DNA of 12,589 nt from Candidatus Harrisonbacteria bacterium. Its GTDB lineage: Bacteria; Patescibacteriota; Minisyncoccia; UBA6257; UBA11618. Within the stretch, counting starts at the first letter, position 1. The number at the start of each line of letters is the position of its first letter. Under the pieces are notes generated by a model. That model saw only the letters and a program-made list of their open reading frames with translations. It was not told where the DNA came from and did no database searches. The translations under genes and the position numbers were made by a program. The DNA lies in the NCBI GenBank assembly GCA_023244865.1, contig JAHFLM010000022.1, positions 1 to 12,589 of the forward strand. Direction: 5' to 3'. This document shows, piece after piece, positions 1 through 6,822 of this stretch.

Positions 1-609
1 AATGCTTTGAGGAGAGTTTTATTATCTTCTTTGCCAGGTGCCGCCGTGACCCAGATTAAGATTAAGGGTGCGAATCATGAATTTTCTACCTTACCTAACG
101 TTATGGAAGATGTGGTGGAGATCATGTTGAATTTTAAAAAGATTAGATTTGCGATTCACTCTGATGAACCTCAAGTATTGTCTTTGAAAGTGAAGGGGGA
201 GAAGGTGGTGACTTCGTCTGATATTAAATTAAATGCTCAGGTAGACTTGATTAGCCCTGATGTGCACATCGCTACTTTGAGCTCGAAGGGAGCCGAACTT
301 GATATTGAAGTGACGGTAGAAAAGGGTTTGGGTTATGTGCCGGTTGAGGCGCAGAAGCATGAAAGATTGCCGATTGGCGTGATTGTGCTTGACGCTGCTT
401 TTTCTCCTGTGGTAAAAGTAAACTTCACCGTGGATAACATGCGTGTGGGTGATAAGACCGATTACAACAGCTTAAAGCTTGAAATTGAGACTGATGGTTC
501 TTTAACTCCATCTGCCGCTTTGAGAAAAGCGTGCAATATTTTACAGGATCACTTCTCAGTTATTTCTCAGGTGGAAGTGGGTGGTAAAGACAAAGAAGAA
601 GAAAAATAA
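1..609 (+). CDS. rpoA: DNA-directed RNA polymerase alpha subunit, 5'-truncated, lacking the C-terminal domain
   Basis: Partial gene open to the left edge (frame 1, first residues NALRRVLLSSLPG). Alpha dimerises through its N-terminal domain and scaffolds beta and beta' of RNA polymerase. Visible are the NALRR...SSLPGAAVT segment, HEFSTLPNVMEDVVEIMLN, GYVPVEAQKHERLPIG, the SPVVKVNFTVDN strand and the final helix with LRKACNILQDHF, which together form the N-terminal domain from about E. coli residue 41 onward. The 202 visible residues imply about 240 in total, against about 330 in typical bacteria. The protein stops after a short acidic/lysine tail (GGKDKEEEK) where the linker and the DNA-binding alpha-CTD would follow. 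Only 56 nt separate it from rplQ, so no detached CTD is encoded there. The order rpoA-rplQ-rplM-rpsI is the usual end of the ribosomal protein cluster. The identification is secure; the missing CTD is seen directly. Confidence 0.97.
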   Translation, partial: NALRRVLLSSLPGAAVTQIKIKGANHEFSTLPNVMEDVVEIMLNFKKIRFAIHSDEPQVLSLKVKGEKVVTSSDIKLNAQVDLISPDVHIATLSSKGAELDIEVTVEKGLGYVPVEAQKHERLPIGVIVLDAAFSPVVKVNFTVDNMRVGDKTDYNSLKLEIETDGSLTPSAALRKACNILQDHFSVISQVEVGGKDKEEEK

Positions 610-655
610 ATCCTGTTAAATATTAAAATTTATAAAGTAATTATTTAAACAGGAT
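610..655 (+). promoter_or_regulatory. Intergenic hairpin that can cover the rplQ ribosome-binding site
   Basis: ATCCTGTT (610-617) pairs perfectly with AACAGGAT (648-655). After one bulged A it continues AAAT/ATTT, with a loop of about 21 nt. The right arm contains AGGA (651-654), the only Shine-Dalgarno-like sequence before the rplQ ATG at 666. In the folded mRNA that site would be paired, so the structure could couple or limit rplQ translation. Pairing is read from sequence; regulation is inference. Confidence 0.45.
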
Positions 656-665
656 AAAATTATAT

Positions 666-1013
666 ATGGCAGTAGTAACAAGAAAATTTCATAGAAAGGT
701 AGGTCAGAGGCGAACTTTTTTTAGATCGCTGGCTTATAATTTGATTATGAAGGGTGGGATTCAAACCACCGTCGCTCGAGCGAAATCGATTAGACCGATG
801 GTGGAGCGAATGCTTACTATTGCTAAGAAAAATCGTTTGGCTGATTTAAGATTATTGATTGCAAAGCTTGATAATAAAGAGCCGGCGATGAAGCTTTTTT
901 ATGAATTAGCTCCAAAGTACAAAGAAAGAAAGGGTGGTTATTTGAGAGTCTTGAAGATCGATGGCAGCAGAAGGCGCGATGGAGCTCAAATGGCTAAGAT
1001 TGAATTTGTTTAA
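666..1013 (+). CDS. rplQ: 50S ribosomal protein L17 (bL17)
   Basis: bL17 is a large-subunit protein near the peptide exit tunnel. The 115-residue product carries the family signature: an N-terminal RKFHRKVGQRRTFFRSLAYNL segment (residues 6-26), the GGIQTTVARAKSIRPMVERMLTIAKK core, and a C-terminal GGYLRVLKIDGSRRRDGAQMAKIEFV strand. It is slightly shorter than E. coli L17 (127 residues), missing only the variable tail. The ATG at 666 follows AGGA at 651-654 with a long 11-nt spacing, and that AGGA lies inside a hairpin arm. The gene sits 56 nt after rpoA and 4 nt before rplM in the same operon. It is a highly basic rRNA-binding protein with no unusual residues noted. Confidence 0.97.
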   Translation: MAVVTRKFHRKVGQRRTFFRSLAYNLIMKGGIQTTVARAKSIRPMVERMLTIAKKNRLADLRLLIAKLDNKEPAMKLFYELAPKYKERKGGYLRVLKIDGSRRRDGAQMAKIEFV

Positions 1014-1017
1014 AAAT

Positions 1018-1359
1018 ATGCAATACGTATTAGACGCGAAAAATCAAAAATTAGGGAGATTGGCTTCGGAAGTGGCGATGATCTTACAAGATAAAAAGAA
1101 GCCAACTTTTGATCCAAAAGAAATTGGGATCGATACCGTGGTGGTGAAGAACTTAAAGGCGATTGAAATGACTGGTAATAAAAAGAGAGATAAAATTTAT
1201 TACCATCACACCGGCTATATCGGTCACTTGCGAGAAGAAAGCTTTGAAAGCTTATTTAAGAGAATTCCAGAAAGAGTGCTTAAATTGGCGGTATGGAATA
1301 TGTTACCAAAGAATTCTTTGCGATCAAGTCGGATTAAGCGTTTAAAAATTGAATTATAA
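1018..1359 (+). CDS. rplM: 50S ribosomal protein L13 (uL13), short form
   Basis: uL13 is an early-assembly large-subunit protein. The 113-residue product has the typical start YVLDAKNQKLGRLASEVAMILQDKKK, the TGNKKRDKIYYHHTGYIGHLREESFESLF signature (about residues 55-83) and PERVLKLAVWNMLPKN...SRIKRLKIEL. The E. coli protein has 142 residues; here the first strand and about 25 C-terminal residues are missing. The ATG at 1018 is chosen because it gives the canonical N-terminus and lies 4 nt after the rplQ stop. An in-frame ATG at 961 would add 19 unrelated residues inside rplQ. No Shine-Dalgarno sequence is visible, so translation is probably coupled to rplQ. The rpsI start follows 2 nt after the stop. 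Confidence 0.95.
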   Translation: MQYVLDAKNQKLGRLASEVAMILQDKKKPTFDPKEIGIDTVVVKNLKAIEMTGNKKRDKIYYHHTGYIGHLREESFESLFKRIPERVLKLAVWNMLPKNSLRSSRIKRLKIEL

Positions 1360-1361
1360 TT

Positions 1362-1778
1362 ATGGCAGTAGCAACTAAAACAACAACGAAAGCTAGATAT
1401 ATTGAGGCGGTTGGTCGCAGAAAGACGGCGATTGCGCGCGTGCGACTTTTTGAAAATCAAAAAGGCATGACGGTAAACGGATTGCTTTTAGCTGATTATT
1501 TTAAAACTACAACTCAGAAGACGAATGCTAACGGCGCCTTTACTTTAATGGGTTTGGAAGCGGACTATGGTGGTACTGCTAAAGTTTTGGGTGGTGGCTT
1601 GAATGCTCAATCAGAAGCTTTAAGGCATGCGGTCTCAAGAGCTTTAATTAAAATTAATATTGAGTGGAGAAAGAAATTGAAGCGAGCTGGTTATTTGAAG
1701 CGTGATCCGAGGGCTGTAGAAAGAAAGAAATACGGCTTGAAGAAAGCGAGAAAGTCTCCACAATGGAGCAAGCGTTAG
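1362..1778 (+). CDS. rpsI: 30S ribosomal protein S9 (uS9)
   Basis: uS9 sits in the head of the small subunit and its C-terminal tail reaches the P-site tRNA. The 138-residue protein contains YIEAVGRRKTAIARVRLF (about 13-30), the TVNGLLLADYF segment, GGGLNAQSEALRHAVSRALI and RAGYLKRDPRAVERKKYGLKKARKSPQWSKR. The invariant terminal SKR that contacts P-site tRNA is present. A Thr/Lys-rich N-terminal extension of about 11 residues precedes the domain. The gene begins 2 nt after rplM with no Shine-Dalgarno sequence, as expected for a coupled pair, and it is the last gene before a strong terminator. Confidence 0.97.
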   Translation: MAVATKTTTKARYIEAVGRRKTAIARVRLFENQKGMTVNGLLLADYFKTTTQKTNANGAFTLMGLEADYGGTAKVLGGGLNAQSEALRHAVSRALIKINIEWRKKLKRAGYLKRDPRAVERKKYGLKKARKSPQWSKR

Positions 1779-1782
1779 AAAA

Positions 1783-1816
1783 GAAACAAAAAACCGCCTA
1801 GGCGGTTTTTTGTTTC
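1783..1816 (+). terminator. Rho-independent terminator after rpsI, possibly bidirectional
   Basis: Positions 1783-1798 and 1801-1816 are perfect inverted repeats of 16 bp around TA. The GC-rich core is CCGCCTAGGCGG. An A-run precedes the core and a T-run (1806-1811) follows it, so it can terminate on either strand. It begins 5 nt after the rpsI stop and closes the ribosomal protein operon. Confidence 0.93.
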
Positions 1817-1838
1817 AAACTATGTTATCTATATCAAT

Positions 1839-2321
1839 ATGAATCAAAAATATTACTCATCTCTAAGTGCGAAGGATAAGCAAAATTTAGGTTTGTTGGT
1901 TTTGGGAATACTGAGTTTGATTATTTTAATTTTCTGGGTAGGGATATTTAGTCAATGGGATTTAAAGTTTTGGTGGTTTGATGTGGTGCTTCATCTTTTG
2001 GGTGGAGCTTTTTGTTTGGCATTTTTTGAATATTTTTTTACCCTGAGCGAGGCCGAAGGGTTTGGTTCCAAGATCGTGATTTTGGGAAATGGTGGTTTTT
2101 TAGTAAGATTAATAGTAGGCCTAGGTTTTGCGGCACTTGTGGGTGTGGTTTGGGAGTGGTTTGAATTTGCCTTAGATTTTTTGAATCGAGGAAATTTATT
2201 ACAACCAAGTTTAACTGATACCATGCAGGATCTACTAAATGATTTACTAGGCGCCTGTTTTATTTATATATGGATTTTCAAGCTCAAGAAAAAGCGACCG
2301 CCGGAATTTTTAAATTCCTAG
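1839..2321 (+). CDS. Multi-pass membrane protein, DUF2238/VanZ-like, function unknown
   Basis: A 160-residue hydrophobic protein with about four membrane helices (roughly residues 17-36, 46-66, 85-105, 132-148) and a basic cytosolic end KLKKKRPP. Conserved-looking polar residues lie in or beside the helices: D48-x3-H52-x2-GG, E64, W105-E106-x2-E109, and D127-T128-x2-D131-x3-D135-x2-GA. This layout (DxxxHxxGG, WExxE, a run of Asp before Gly-Ala) resembles small membrane proteins such as DUF2238/YjdF; the family name is inferred from the pattern. The loop between helices 2 and 3 (TLSEAEG, residues 68-74) is encoded by a palindromic repeat also found at 4446-4468. No Shine-Dalgarno sequence is visible. 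The gene follows a terminator, so it starts a new unit, and its last 52 nt overlap the next gene. Confidence 0.8.
   Translation: MNQKYYSSLSAKDKQNLGLLVLGILSLIILIFWVGIFSQWDLKFWWFDVVLHLLGGAFCLAFFEYFFTLSEAEGFGSKIVILGNGGFLVRLIVGLGFAALVGVVWEWFEFALDFLNRGNLLQPSLTDTMQDLLNDLLGACFIYIWIFKLKKKRPPEFLNS
2040..2061 (+). repeat. Small palindromic repeat, copy A, inside a coding region
   Basis: The sequence begins ACCCTGAGCG and ends CCGAAGGGT, with ACCC/GGGT ends able to pair. It matches copy B at 4446-4468 with about three substitutions and one indel. In frame it encodes T-L-S-E-A-E-G in a loop between two membrane helices, so the insertion kept the gene open. Short repeats of this CCCTGAGC...TCGAAGGG type are widespread in bacteria. 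Confidence 0.75.
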
Positions 2322-4438
2322 CCTCTTCGATTACGATTGGGGTGATTAGTTTGCTTTTGGCGGTGACGATTAACCCCATTGAGTTTGTGCGATTTCAGAG
2401 AGATCGTCAGAGAACGAGGGATTTGAAAAGTTTAAGTGATTTGATTTTGAAAGTAGAGGAGGCGGTGCCACGGGCGATTAAAAGTGTTGGTAATTTTGTT
2501 TATTTGTCTTTGCCGGATAACGATCCAAATTGTAGTTCTTGGTCCAACAAGGGGTTGCCACCGATTCCTAATGGATATGTTTACCGTTGTGTGAATGATG
2601 TTAATTTAACGCGGACCGACGGTTATGGTTGGCTACCAATTGATTTTAAAGAATTACCTGGTATTAGTTTGAGTAAGCTGCCGCTTGATCCTCGGAATGG
2701 AACGGTGGGTTACGATTCTGAGAAGGAAAAGGATGTATTGTATTTTTATCAGTATGTGGCTGGGAGCCCGATCCTTTCTTATAGTAGTTCCGAGAGCGAT
2801 TCTTATAATAATAAAAGAGTGCCTTTGGATAGATCTGGGGTTGAAAGAAGCGGTGGCTTTGTGTCTATTTCTGGTAGCTTGCCTGGTTCTAACGGAGAGG
2901 TTTTCTTAGCTAATGAAACCGAGGAGGGTTTACTGGCTGATGTTCGTGAGATTTATGAGGTTAGTAGGTTGGCAATAAAAGAAGCTTTGGCCTCTACCTC
3001 TGATTCTGATAATGCGGTGGATGCTTTGGTGAGTGCTAGTTTGGAAAATGTTAAGGAGAGTATTGAGAGTTCTGGTGGGGAGGTGTCCTTGGTAAGTATT
3101 CCTAGTGTTAATTCGTTTATTTCTTTTGTTGGAAATGTAATTGATAATGTTAGCGGTTCAAGCGGTACTTCTTCTTCTATTTCGCAAAATAATTCTGATA
3201 GTGAGGAATTTTCAAATACTTCTAGTAATTCTAGTGAGACTACTAATAATCAGGAAGCGCCAGATACTCAATCTTTCGAAACTAATTCGGAAGAGCAAAA
3301 TATTTCTAATGATCCGGCTAATACCACTTCCGGAAGTAGTGATAATGATAAGATTTGTTTGAATCTTGGGGGGACGCCGAGTGGAAGTGGTGTTAGTTTT
3401 AGATGTTCGATTATTGATAATAAGGCGCCCGATTCAAATCAGAATGATTTTGGGAGCGTGCTGCCAAAATACGTTTTAATTCCTCGAGATTACAAATTTT
3501 ATAAGCAAGATTTTACCTCGATGACGGGCGGTCAGAATGATACTTTGAATTGGAGTGGGCTTAGTAAGCCTACCAAGATTAACGTGATTCATGGAGTGGT
3601 TAACGAAGGCTTTGTGGATGTGCCAGCTAGAGCTTTGAGTTTTAAATTGCAGCAGGCTCCTTTGGTTAATAGTTTAAGTTGTAATAACTTAGAGAGTTGG
3701 AGCGATGTGACCACCGCTTCTCGTCCGCTAGCTTACGATACTCTGAGTAATTTTATCGACGATAGTCCTATTGTTGGAACGACTGACAGCTTGAAGATGG
3801 GAGTCGATGAAGTATTACAGACTTGGCAGAATCAAGGAGGTTTGGTAAATAGTAAAGAAATAAAGAAGGGTGATGCTGGAGTTTTCGGTTTTAACTTAAG
3901 AGTAAGTGACGCGACGCCAACAGGGATTGATTGTTTGAGGATGGTTTTTGCTGATGGGAGTTTACTCTATTATTATTCACCGGTTTTACCTCAAATAATT
4001 TTTTCGAACGATGTTTCTAATCAAGATGACCCTGCTTGGATAGCCGAATATTACTCAGCTCCTACAACTCAAAATTCTACACTGGTAAATCCGATGGATA
4101 TGTACAATCAATATTGCGTTAATCAGCCAGATCACACATTGATTATGGCAGGAGCTTTTGAATGTATTAATGGTTCTCCTACTCCTATTCAATCTCAAAA
4201 TAATAATTCTAATACCGCTAATCCTTATAATGTATATTGCATGGGCATGCCAAATGGACCATCTCCAATGATGCCTAGTGTTAATTGTATTAATGGCGAA
4301 GGTTTTCTTAACACCTCTGCAAGTGTTGCTAATAATGCGAATACATTAGCTAGTGCTCAATTTGATAAAAAGCGATGGAAGAAGTTTTTTGCTAGTGTTT
4401 ACGACGTATTTTCGACTTTTTATTTTTTCTCTAGATAG
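2270..4438 (+). CDS. Large membrane-anchored surface protein with pseudopilin-like N-terminus and C-x15-C repeats
   Basis: Product of 722 residues, not a recognised named protein. Residues 12-34 form one hydrophobic helix ending AVTINP, followed by RDRQRTRDLKSLSDLI (44-59) and later LPLDPRNGTVGYD and YFYQYV (137-163). This is the layout of the pseudopilin-like proteins common in CPR genomes. The prepilin peptidase motif with Glu at +5 is not visible, so the helix is probably an uncleaved anchor. Residues 295-360 are a Ser/Asn/Thr/Glu-rich linker. Cysteine pairs with exactly 15 intervening residues occur at 363/379, 616/632 and 657/673, with a looser pair at 88/107 and single Cys at 471 and 555. 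The last two pairs lie in tandem repeats with (Y)NxYC and CINGxx. The C-terminus is basic-aromatic (KKRWKKFF...YFFSR). No Shine-Dalgarno sequence precedes the ATG, which lies inside the upstream gene; the next in-frame starts would remove part of the anchor. Role inferred as envelope or surface display. Confidence 0.8.
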   Translation: MDFQAQEKATAGIFKFLASSITIGVISLLLAVTINPIEFVRFQRDRQRTRDLKSLSDLILKVEEAVPRAIKSVGNFVYLSLPDNDPNCSSWSNKGLPPIPNGYVYRCVNDVNLTRTDGYGWLPIDFKELPGISLSKLPLDPRNGTVGYDSEKEKDVLYFYQYVAGSPILSYSSSESDSYNNKRVPLDRSGVERSGGFVSISGSLPGSNGEVFLANETEEGLLADVREIYEVSRLAIKEALASTSDSDNAVDALVSASLENVKESIESSGGEVSLVSIPSVNSFISFVGNVIDNVSGSSGTSSSISQNNSDSEEFSNTSSNSSETTNNQEAPDTQSFETNSEEQNISNDPANTTSGSSDNDKICLNLGGTPSGSGVSFRCSIIDNKAPDSNQNDFGSVLPKYVLIPRDYKFYKQDFTSMTGGQNDTLNWSGLSKPTKINVIHGVVNEGFVDVPARALSFKLQQAPLVNSLSCNNLESWSDVTTASRPLAYDTLSNFIDDSPIVGTTDSLKMGVDEVLQTWQNQGGLVNSKEIKKGDAGVFGFNLRVSDATPTGIDCLRMVFADGSLLYYYSPVLPQIIFSNDVSNQDDPAWIAEYYSAPTTQNSTLVNPMDMYNQYCVNQPDHTLIMAGAFECINGSPTPIQSQNNNSNTANPYNVYCMGMPNGPSPMMPSVNCINGEGFLNTSASVANNANTLASAQFDKKRWKKFFASVYDVFSTFYFFSR

Positions 4439-4445
4439 AAAAATT

Positions 4446-4477
4446 ACCCTGAGCGTAGTCGAATGGGTTACCCCATT
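4446..4477 (+). repeat. Small palindromic repeat, copy B, with adjoining hairpin
   Basis: ACCCTGAGCGTAGTCGAATGGGT (as two halves, 4446-4456 and 4457-4468) is a second copy of the repeat at 2040-2061. Its right end continues into AATGGG (4462-4467), loop TTAC, CCCATT (4472-4477), a perfect 6-bp hairpin without a T-run. It lies between the surface protein gene and the murA promoter. Confidence 0.7.
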
Positions 4478-4505
4478 TGAAATAAAGCTTCGACTTATAT
4501 AAGAT
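4477..4505 (+). promoter_or_regulatory. Putative promoter of murA
   Basis: TTGAAA (4477-4482) and TAAGAT (4500-4505) are separated by 17 nt, close to the sigma-70 consensus. Overlapping TATAAG (4498-4503) is an alternative -10 element. Either predicts a start only a few nucleotides before the murA ATG at 4516, so the mRNA would have little or no leader. AGGG at 4507-4510 could act as a ribosome-binding site only if transcription starts further upstream. Confidence 0.5.
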
Positions 4506-4515
4506 TAGGGCAATT

Positions 4516-5811
4516 ATGAAATTCCTAATCCGAGGAGGTAAGAAGCTTTTGGGTGGGGTGGTCGTGCCTGGAGCTAAGAATGCGGCCACTAAAATGATGG
4601 TGGCTTCGTTATTGACTGCTGAGCCGGTAGTGTTAAAAAATTTTCCGCGGATTGGGGATACAGAAATCACTCAAGAGCTATGTGAACTTTTGGGGGCTAA
4701 GGTAGATTTTTTGGAAAAAAATATTTGTCAGCTTCAGACTTTAGAAATTAAGAATCATCAGGCTTTAACTTTATCTCGAAAAAATCGAATTCCGATTTTA
4801 GCGCTTGGGCCTTTGCTTTCTCGAGTGGGTCGAGCGGAGGTGCCGGCTTTAGGTGGCGATAAGATTGGTCATCGACCAGTGGATTTGCACGTGAGAGCCT
4901 TAACATTAATGGGAGCGGAGATTGAGGTGACCGAAAATAGTTATCGAGCGACAGCGCCCAATGGTTTACGCGGGGCGAATATTAAATTAGATTTTCCGTC
5001 GGTGGGAGCAACTGAGAATATTATTTTGGCGGCAGTGTTGGCTAAAGGAACAACGGTGATTAGTAATGCTGCGGTGGAGCCGGAGATTTTGGACTTAATT
5101 AAGCTGTTGCAAAAAATGGGGGCGATTATTGAGCTCGGAGCAGATAGGGTGATTACGATTTGCGGCGTGTTGAAGTTGCATGGTGCTACTCATACGATTT
5201 TGCCTGATAGAAATGAGGTCGTGTCTTTTGCGTGTTTGGCGGTGGCGACAGATGGGAAGATTTTTGTGAGGGGGGCGAAGCAAGATGATCTCATTACTTT
5301 TTTAAATGCCTTGAGAAAGGTGGGTGGGGATTATACGGTGGATGATGATGGGATTTGGTTTTTTAGAGCGGGTGAGTTGAAGGCGACCGAGATTGAAACG
5401 GATAGTCACCCGGGATTTATGACTGATTGGCAGCAGCCGTTTATGGTTTTACTAACTCAGGCTAACGGTGTAAGTTTCATTCACGAGACGATTTATGAAG
5501 ATCGTTTAGGTTACACCAAAGATTTAAATAAGATGGGAGCGGAGATTACGGTTTTTCCTAAATGTTTAGGTGAGCTCAAGTGTCGGTTTAATGGGATGGG
5601 TTTTAATCATAGTGCTGTGATTACAGGACCAACAAGATTAAAGGGGGCGGAGCTTGAGGTACGAGATTTGCGAAGTGGGATGGTGGATATTATTGCGGCG
5701 CTTGTAGCTCCGGGGGAATCCGTGATCAGTAACATTGAGGAAATTGAGCGAGGTTATGAGGATATTGAAGGAAAACTTCGAGGGTTGGGGGCAGAAATTG
5801 TGAGGGTTTAA
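4516..5811 (+). CDS. murA: UDP-N-acetylglucosamine 1-carboxyvinyltransferase (MurA) with Asp at position 115
   Basis: MurA transfers enolpyruvate from PEP to UDP-GlcNAc, the first committed step of peptidoglycan synthesis in the cytosol. The 431-residue length is normal. Visible are the substrate-binding Lys in GAKNAA (K21, equivalent to E. coli K22), R91 in RIPILALGPL, R120 in the catalytic loop, the HPGFMTDWQQPF segment with the catalytic Asp (D304), and DLRSGM (R386). In the flexible loop GGDKIGHRPVDLH the usual catalytic Cys115 is Asp115. The same replacement occurs in mycobacteria, chlamydiae and Borrelia, whose enzymes work but are not alkylated by fosfomycin; intrinsic fosfomycin resistance is inferred here. 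It begins a tight three-gene cluster, its stop lying 3 nt before mreB. The ATG at 4516 gives the canonical N-terminus FLIRGGKKLLGGVVVPGAKN. Confidence 0.96.
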   Translation: MKFLIRGGKKLLGGVVVPGAKNAATKMMVASLLTAEPVVLKNFPRIGDTEITQELCELLGAKVDFLEKNICQLQTLEIKNHQALTLSRKNRIPILALGPLLSRVGRAEVPALGGDKIGHRPVDLHVRALTLMGAEIEVTENSYRATAPNGLRGANIKLDFPSVGATENIILAAVLAKGTTVISNAAVEPEILDLIKLLQKMGAIIELGADRVITICGVLKLHGATHTILPDRNEVVSFACLAVATDGKIFVRGAKQDDLITFLNALRKVGGDYTVDDDGIWFFRAGELKATEIETDSHPGFMTDWQQPFMVLLTQANGVSFIHETIYEDRLGYTKDLNKMGAEITVFPKCLGELKCRFNGMGFNHSAVITGPTRLKGAELEVRDLRSGMVDIIAALVAPGESVISNIEEIERGYEDIEGKLRGLGAEIVRV

Positions 5812-5814
5812 AAT

Positions 5815-6822
5815 ATGTTTACAAGAAAAATTGGGATAGATTTGGGGACAGTTAATACGATTGTTTATGTGGAGGATAAGGGTTTTATTATTAATGAGCC
5901 GACGATGGTGGCTTTGAGTGTGCCGGATAACACGGTGATCGCGGTGGGAAAAGAGGCGAAAGAAATGTTGGGGCGAACGCCGCAAGATATTATTGCTTAT
6001 CGACCGCTGAAGGAGGGGGTGATAGCAGATTATTATATTACGCGGGCGATGCTGCATTATTTTATTCGGAAGGCGGTAGGGTCGTTTAATATTTTTAAAC
6101 CAGACGTGGTGATTTCGGCGCCAGCTGGGATTACTCAGACCGAGCGACGTGCGATTACAAATGCGGCGCAAGAGGCTGGAGCTGGAAAAGTCTTTATTGT
6201 GAAGGAGCCAATTTTAGCGGCGCTTGGGGCGGGGATACCGATCAATTCTCATTCGGGGAATATGATTATTAATATTGGAGGTGGAACATCGGAAGTGGCG
6301 GTGATTTCTTTGGGTGGCGTGGTTTCTTGGAGTAGCTTGCGAGTGGCGGGAAATAAATTTGATCAGGCGATTTCGGAAATGGTGCGGAAAAAATATCAGT
6401 TGGCGATTGGGGAGCAGACAGCGGAACAGATTAAAATTAATGTGGGCGCGGCTTTGCCTTCAAAAGAAAAATTGGAGATGGAGGTGCGAGGTCGGGATTT
6501 AATTTCCGGTTTGCCAAAAGATATTGTGATTTCGAGCAATGAGATCGCAGAAGCGATCAATCCTCATTTGATGGATATTGGTTCGGCCGCACAGAGTGTG
6601 TTTAATGTGACGCCGCCAGAATTGGTAGCCGATATTATGGAAAAGGGAATTATTGTGTCTGGCGGCGGAGCCCAGATTAAATACATCGACGAGTTTTTTA
6701 AGCGTTATTTGGGCGTGGAGGTTTATGTAGCCGAGAATCCATTGTTTTGTGTAGCTTATGGAGCGGGGGTGGTGTTGAATCATCTGGAGACTTATAAGAG
6801 AACTTTGCTGAACAAAAGGTAA
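5815..6822 (+). CDS. mreB: Rod shape-determining actin homologue MreB
   Basis: MreB polymerises under the inner membrane and directs the elongation machinery that makes lateral cell wall. The 335-residue protein has the actin-fold nucleotide motifs: phosphate-1 GIDLGTVNT (7-15), the connecting segment VKEPILAALGAG (129-140), phosphate-2 INIGGGTSEVAV (152-163) and the adenosine motif IIVSGGGAQI (279-288). PDVVISAPAGITQTERRAI and the ENPLFCVAYGAGVVL C-terminus are also typical. Length matches the family. It lies 3 nt after murA and its stop TAA shares one base with the ATG of the next gene (TAATG), so the three are co-transcribed. mreC, mreD and rodA are not adjacent. Pairing with murA supports a peptidoglycan-building cell. 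Confidence 0.96.
   Translation: MFTRKIGIDLGTVNTIVYVEDKGFIINEPTMVALSVPDNTVIAVGKEAKEMLGRTPQDIIAYRPLKEGVIADYYITRAMLHYFIRKAVGSFNIFKPDVVISAPAGITQTERRAITNAAQEAGAGKVFIVKEPILAALGAGIPINSHSGNMIINIGGGTSEVAVISLGGVVSWSSLRVAGNKFDQAISEMVRKKYQLAIGEQTAEQIKINVGAALPSKEKLEMEVRGRDLISGLPKDIVISSNEIAEAINPHLMDIGSAAQSVFNVTPPELVADIMEKGIIVSGGGAQIKYIDEFFKRYLGVEVYVAENPLFCVAYGAGVVLNHLETYKRTLLNKR

Noticed and set aside
961..1017. Longer rplM reading from an upstream ATG
   Set aside because: The extra 19 residues lie in the rplQ coding sequence and do not resemble the L13 N-terminus; the ATG at 1018 gives the canonical start.
5638..6171. 177-codon minus-strand frame across murA and mreB
   Set aside because: It is fully antisense to two clear genes, rich in Arg, His, Asn and Ile in low-complexity fashion, and has no recognisable motif.
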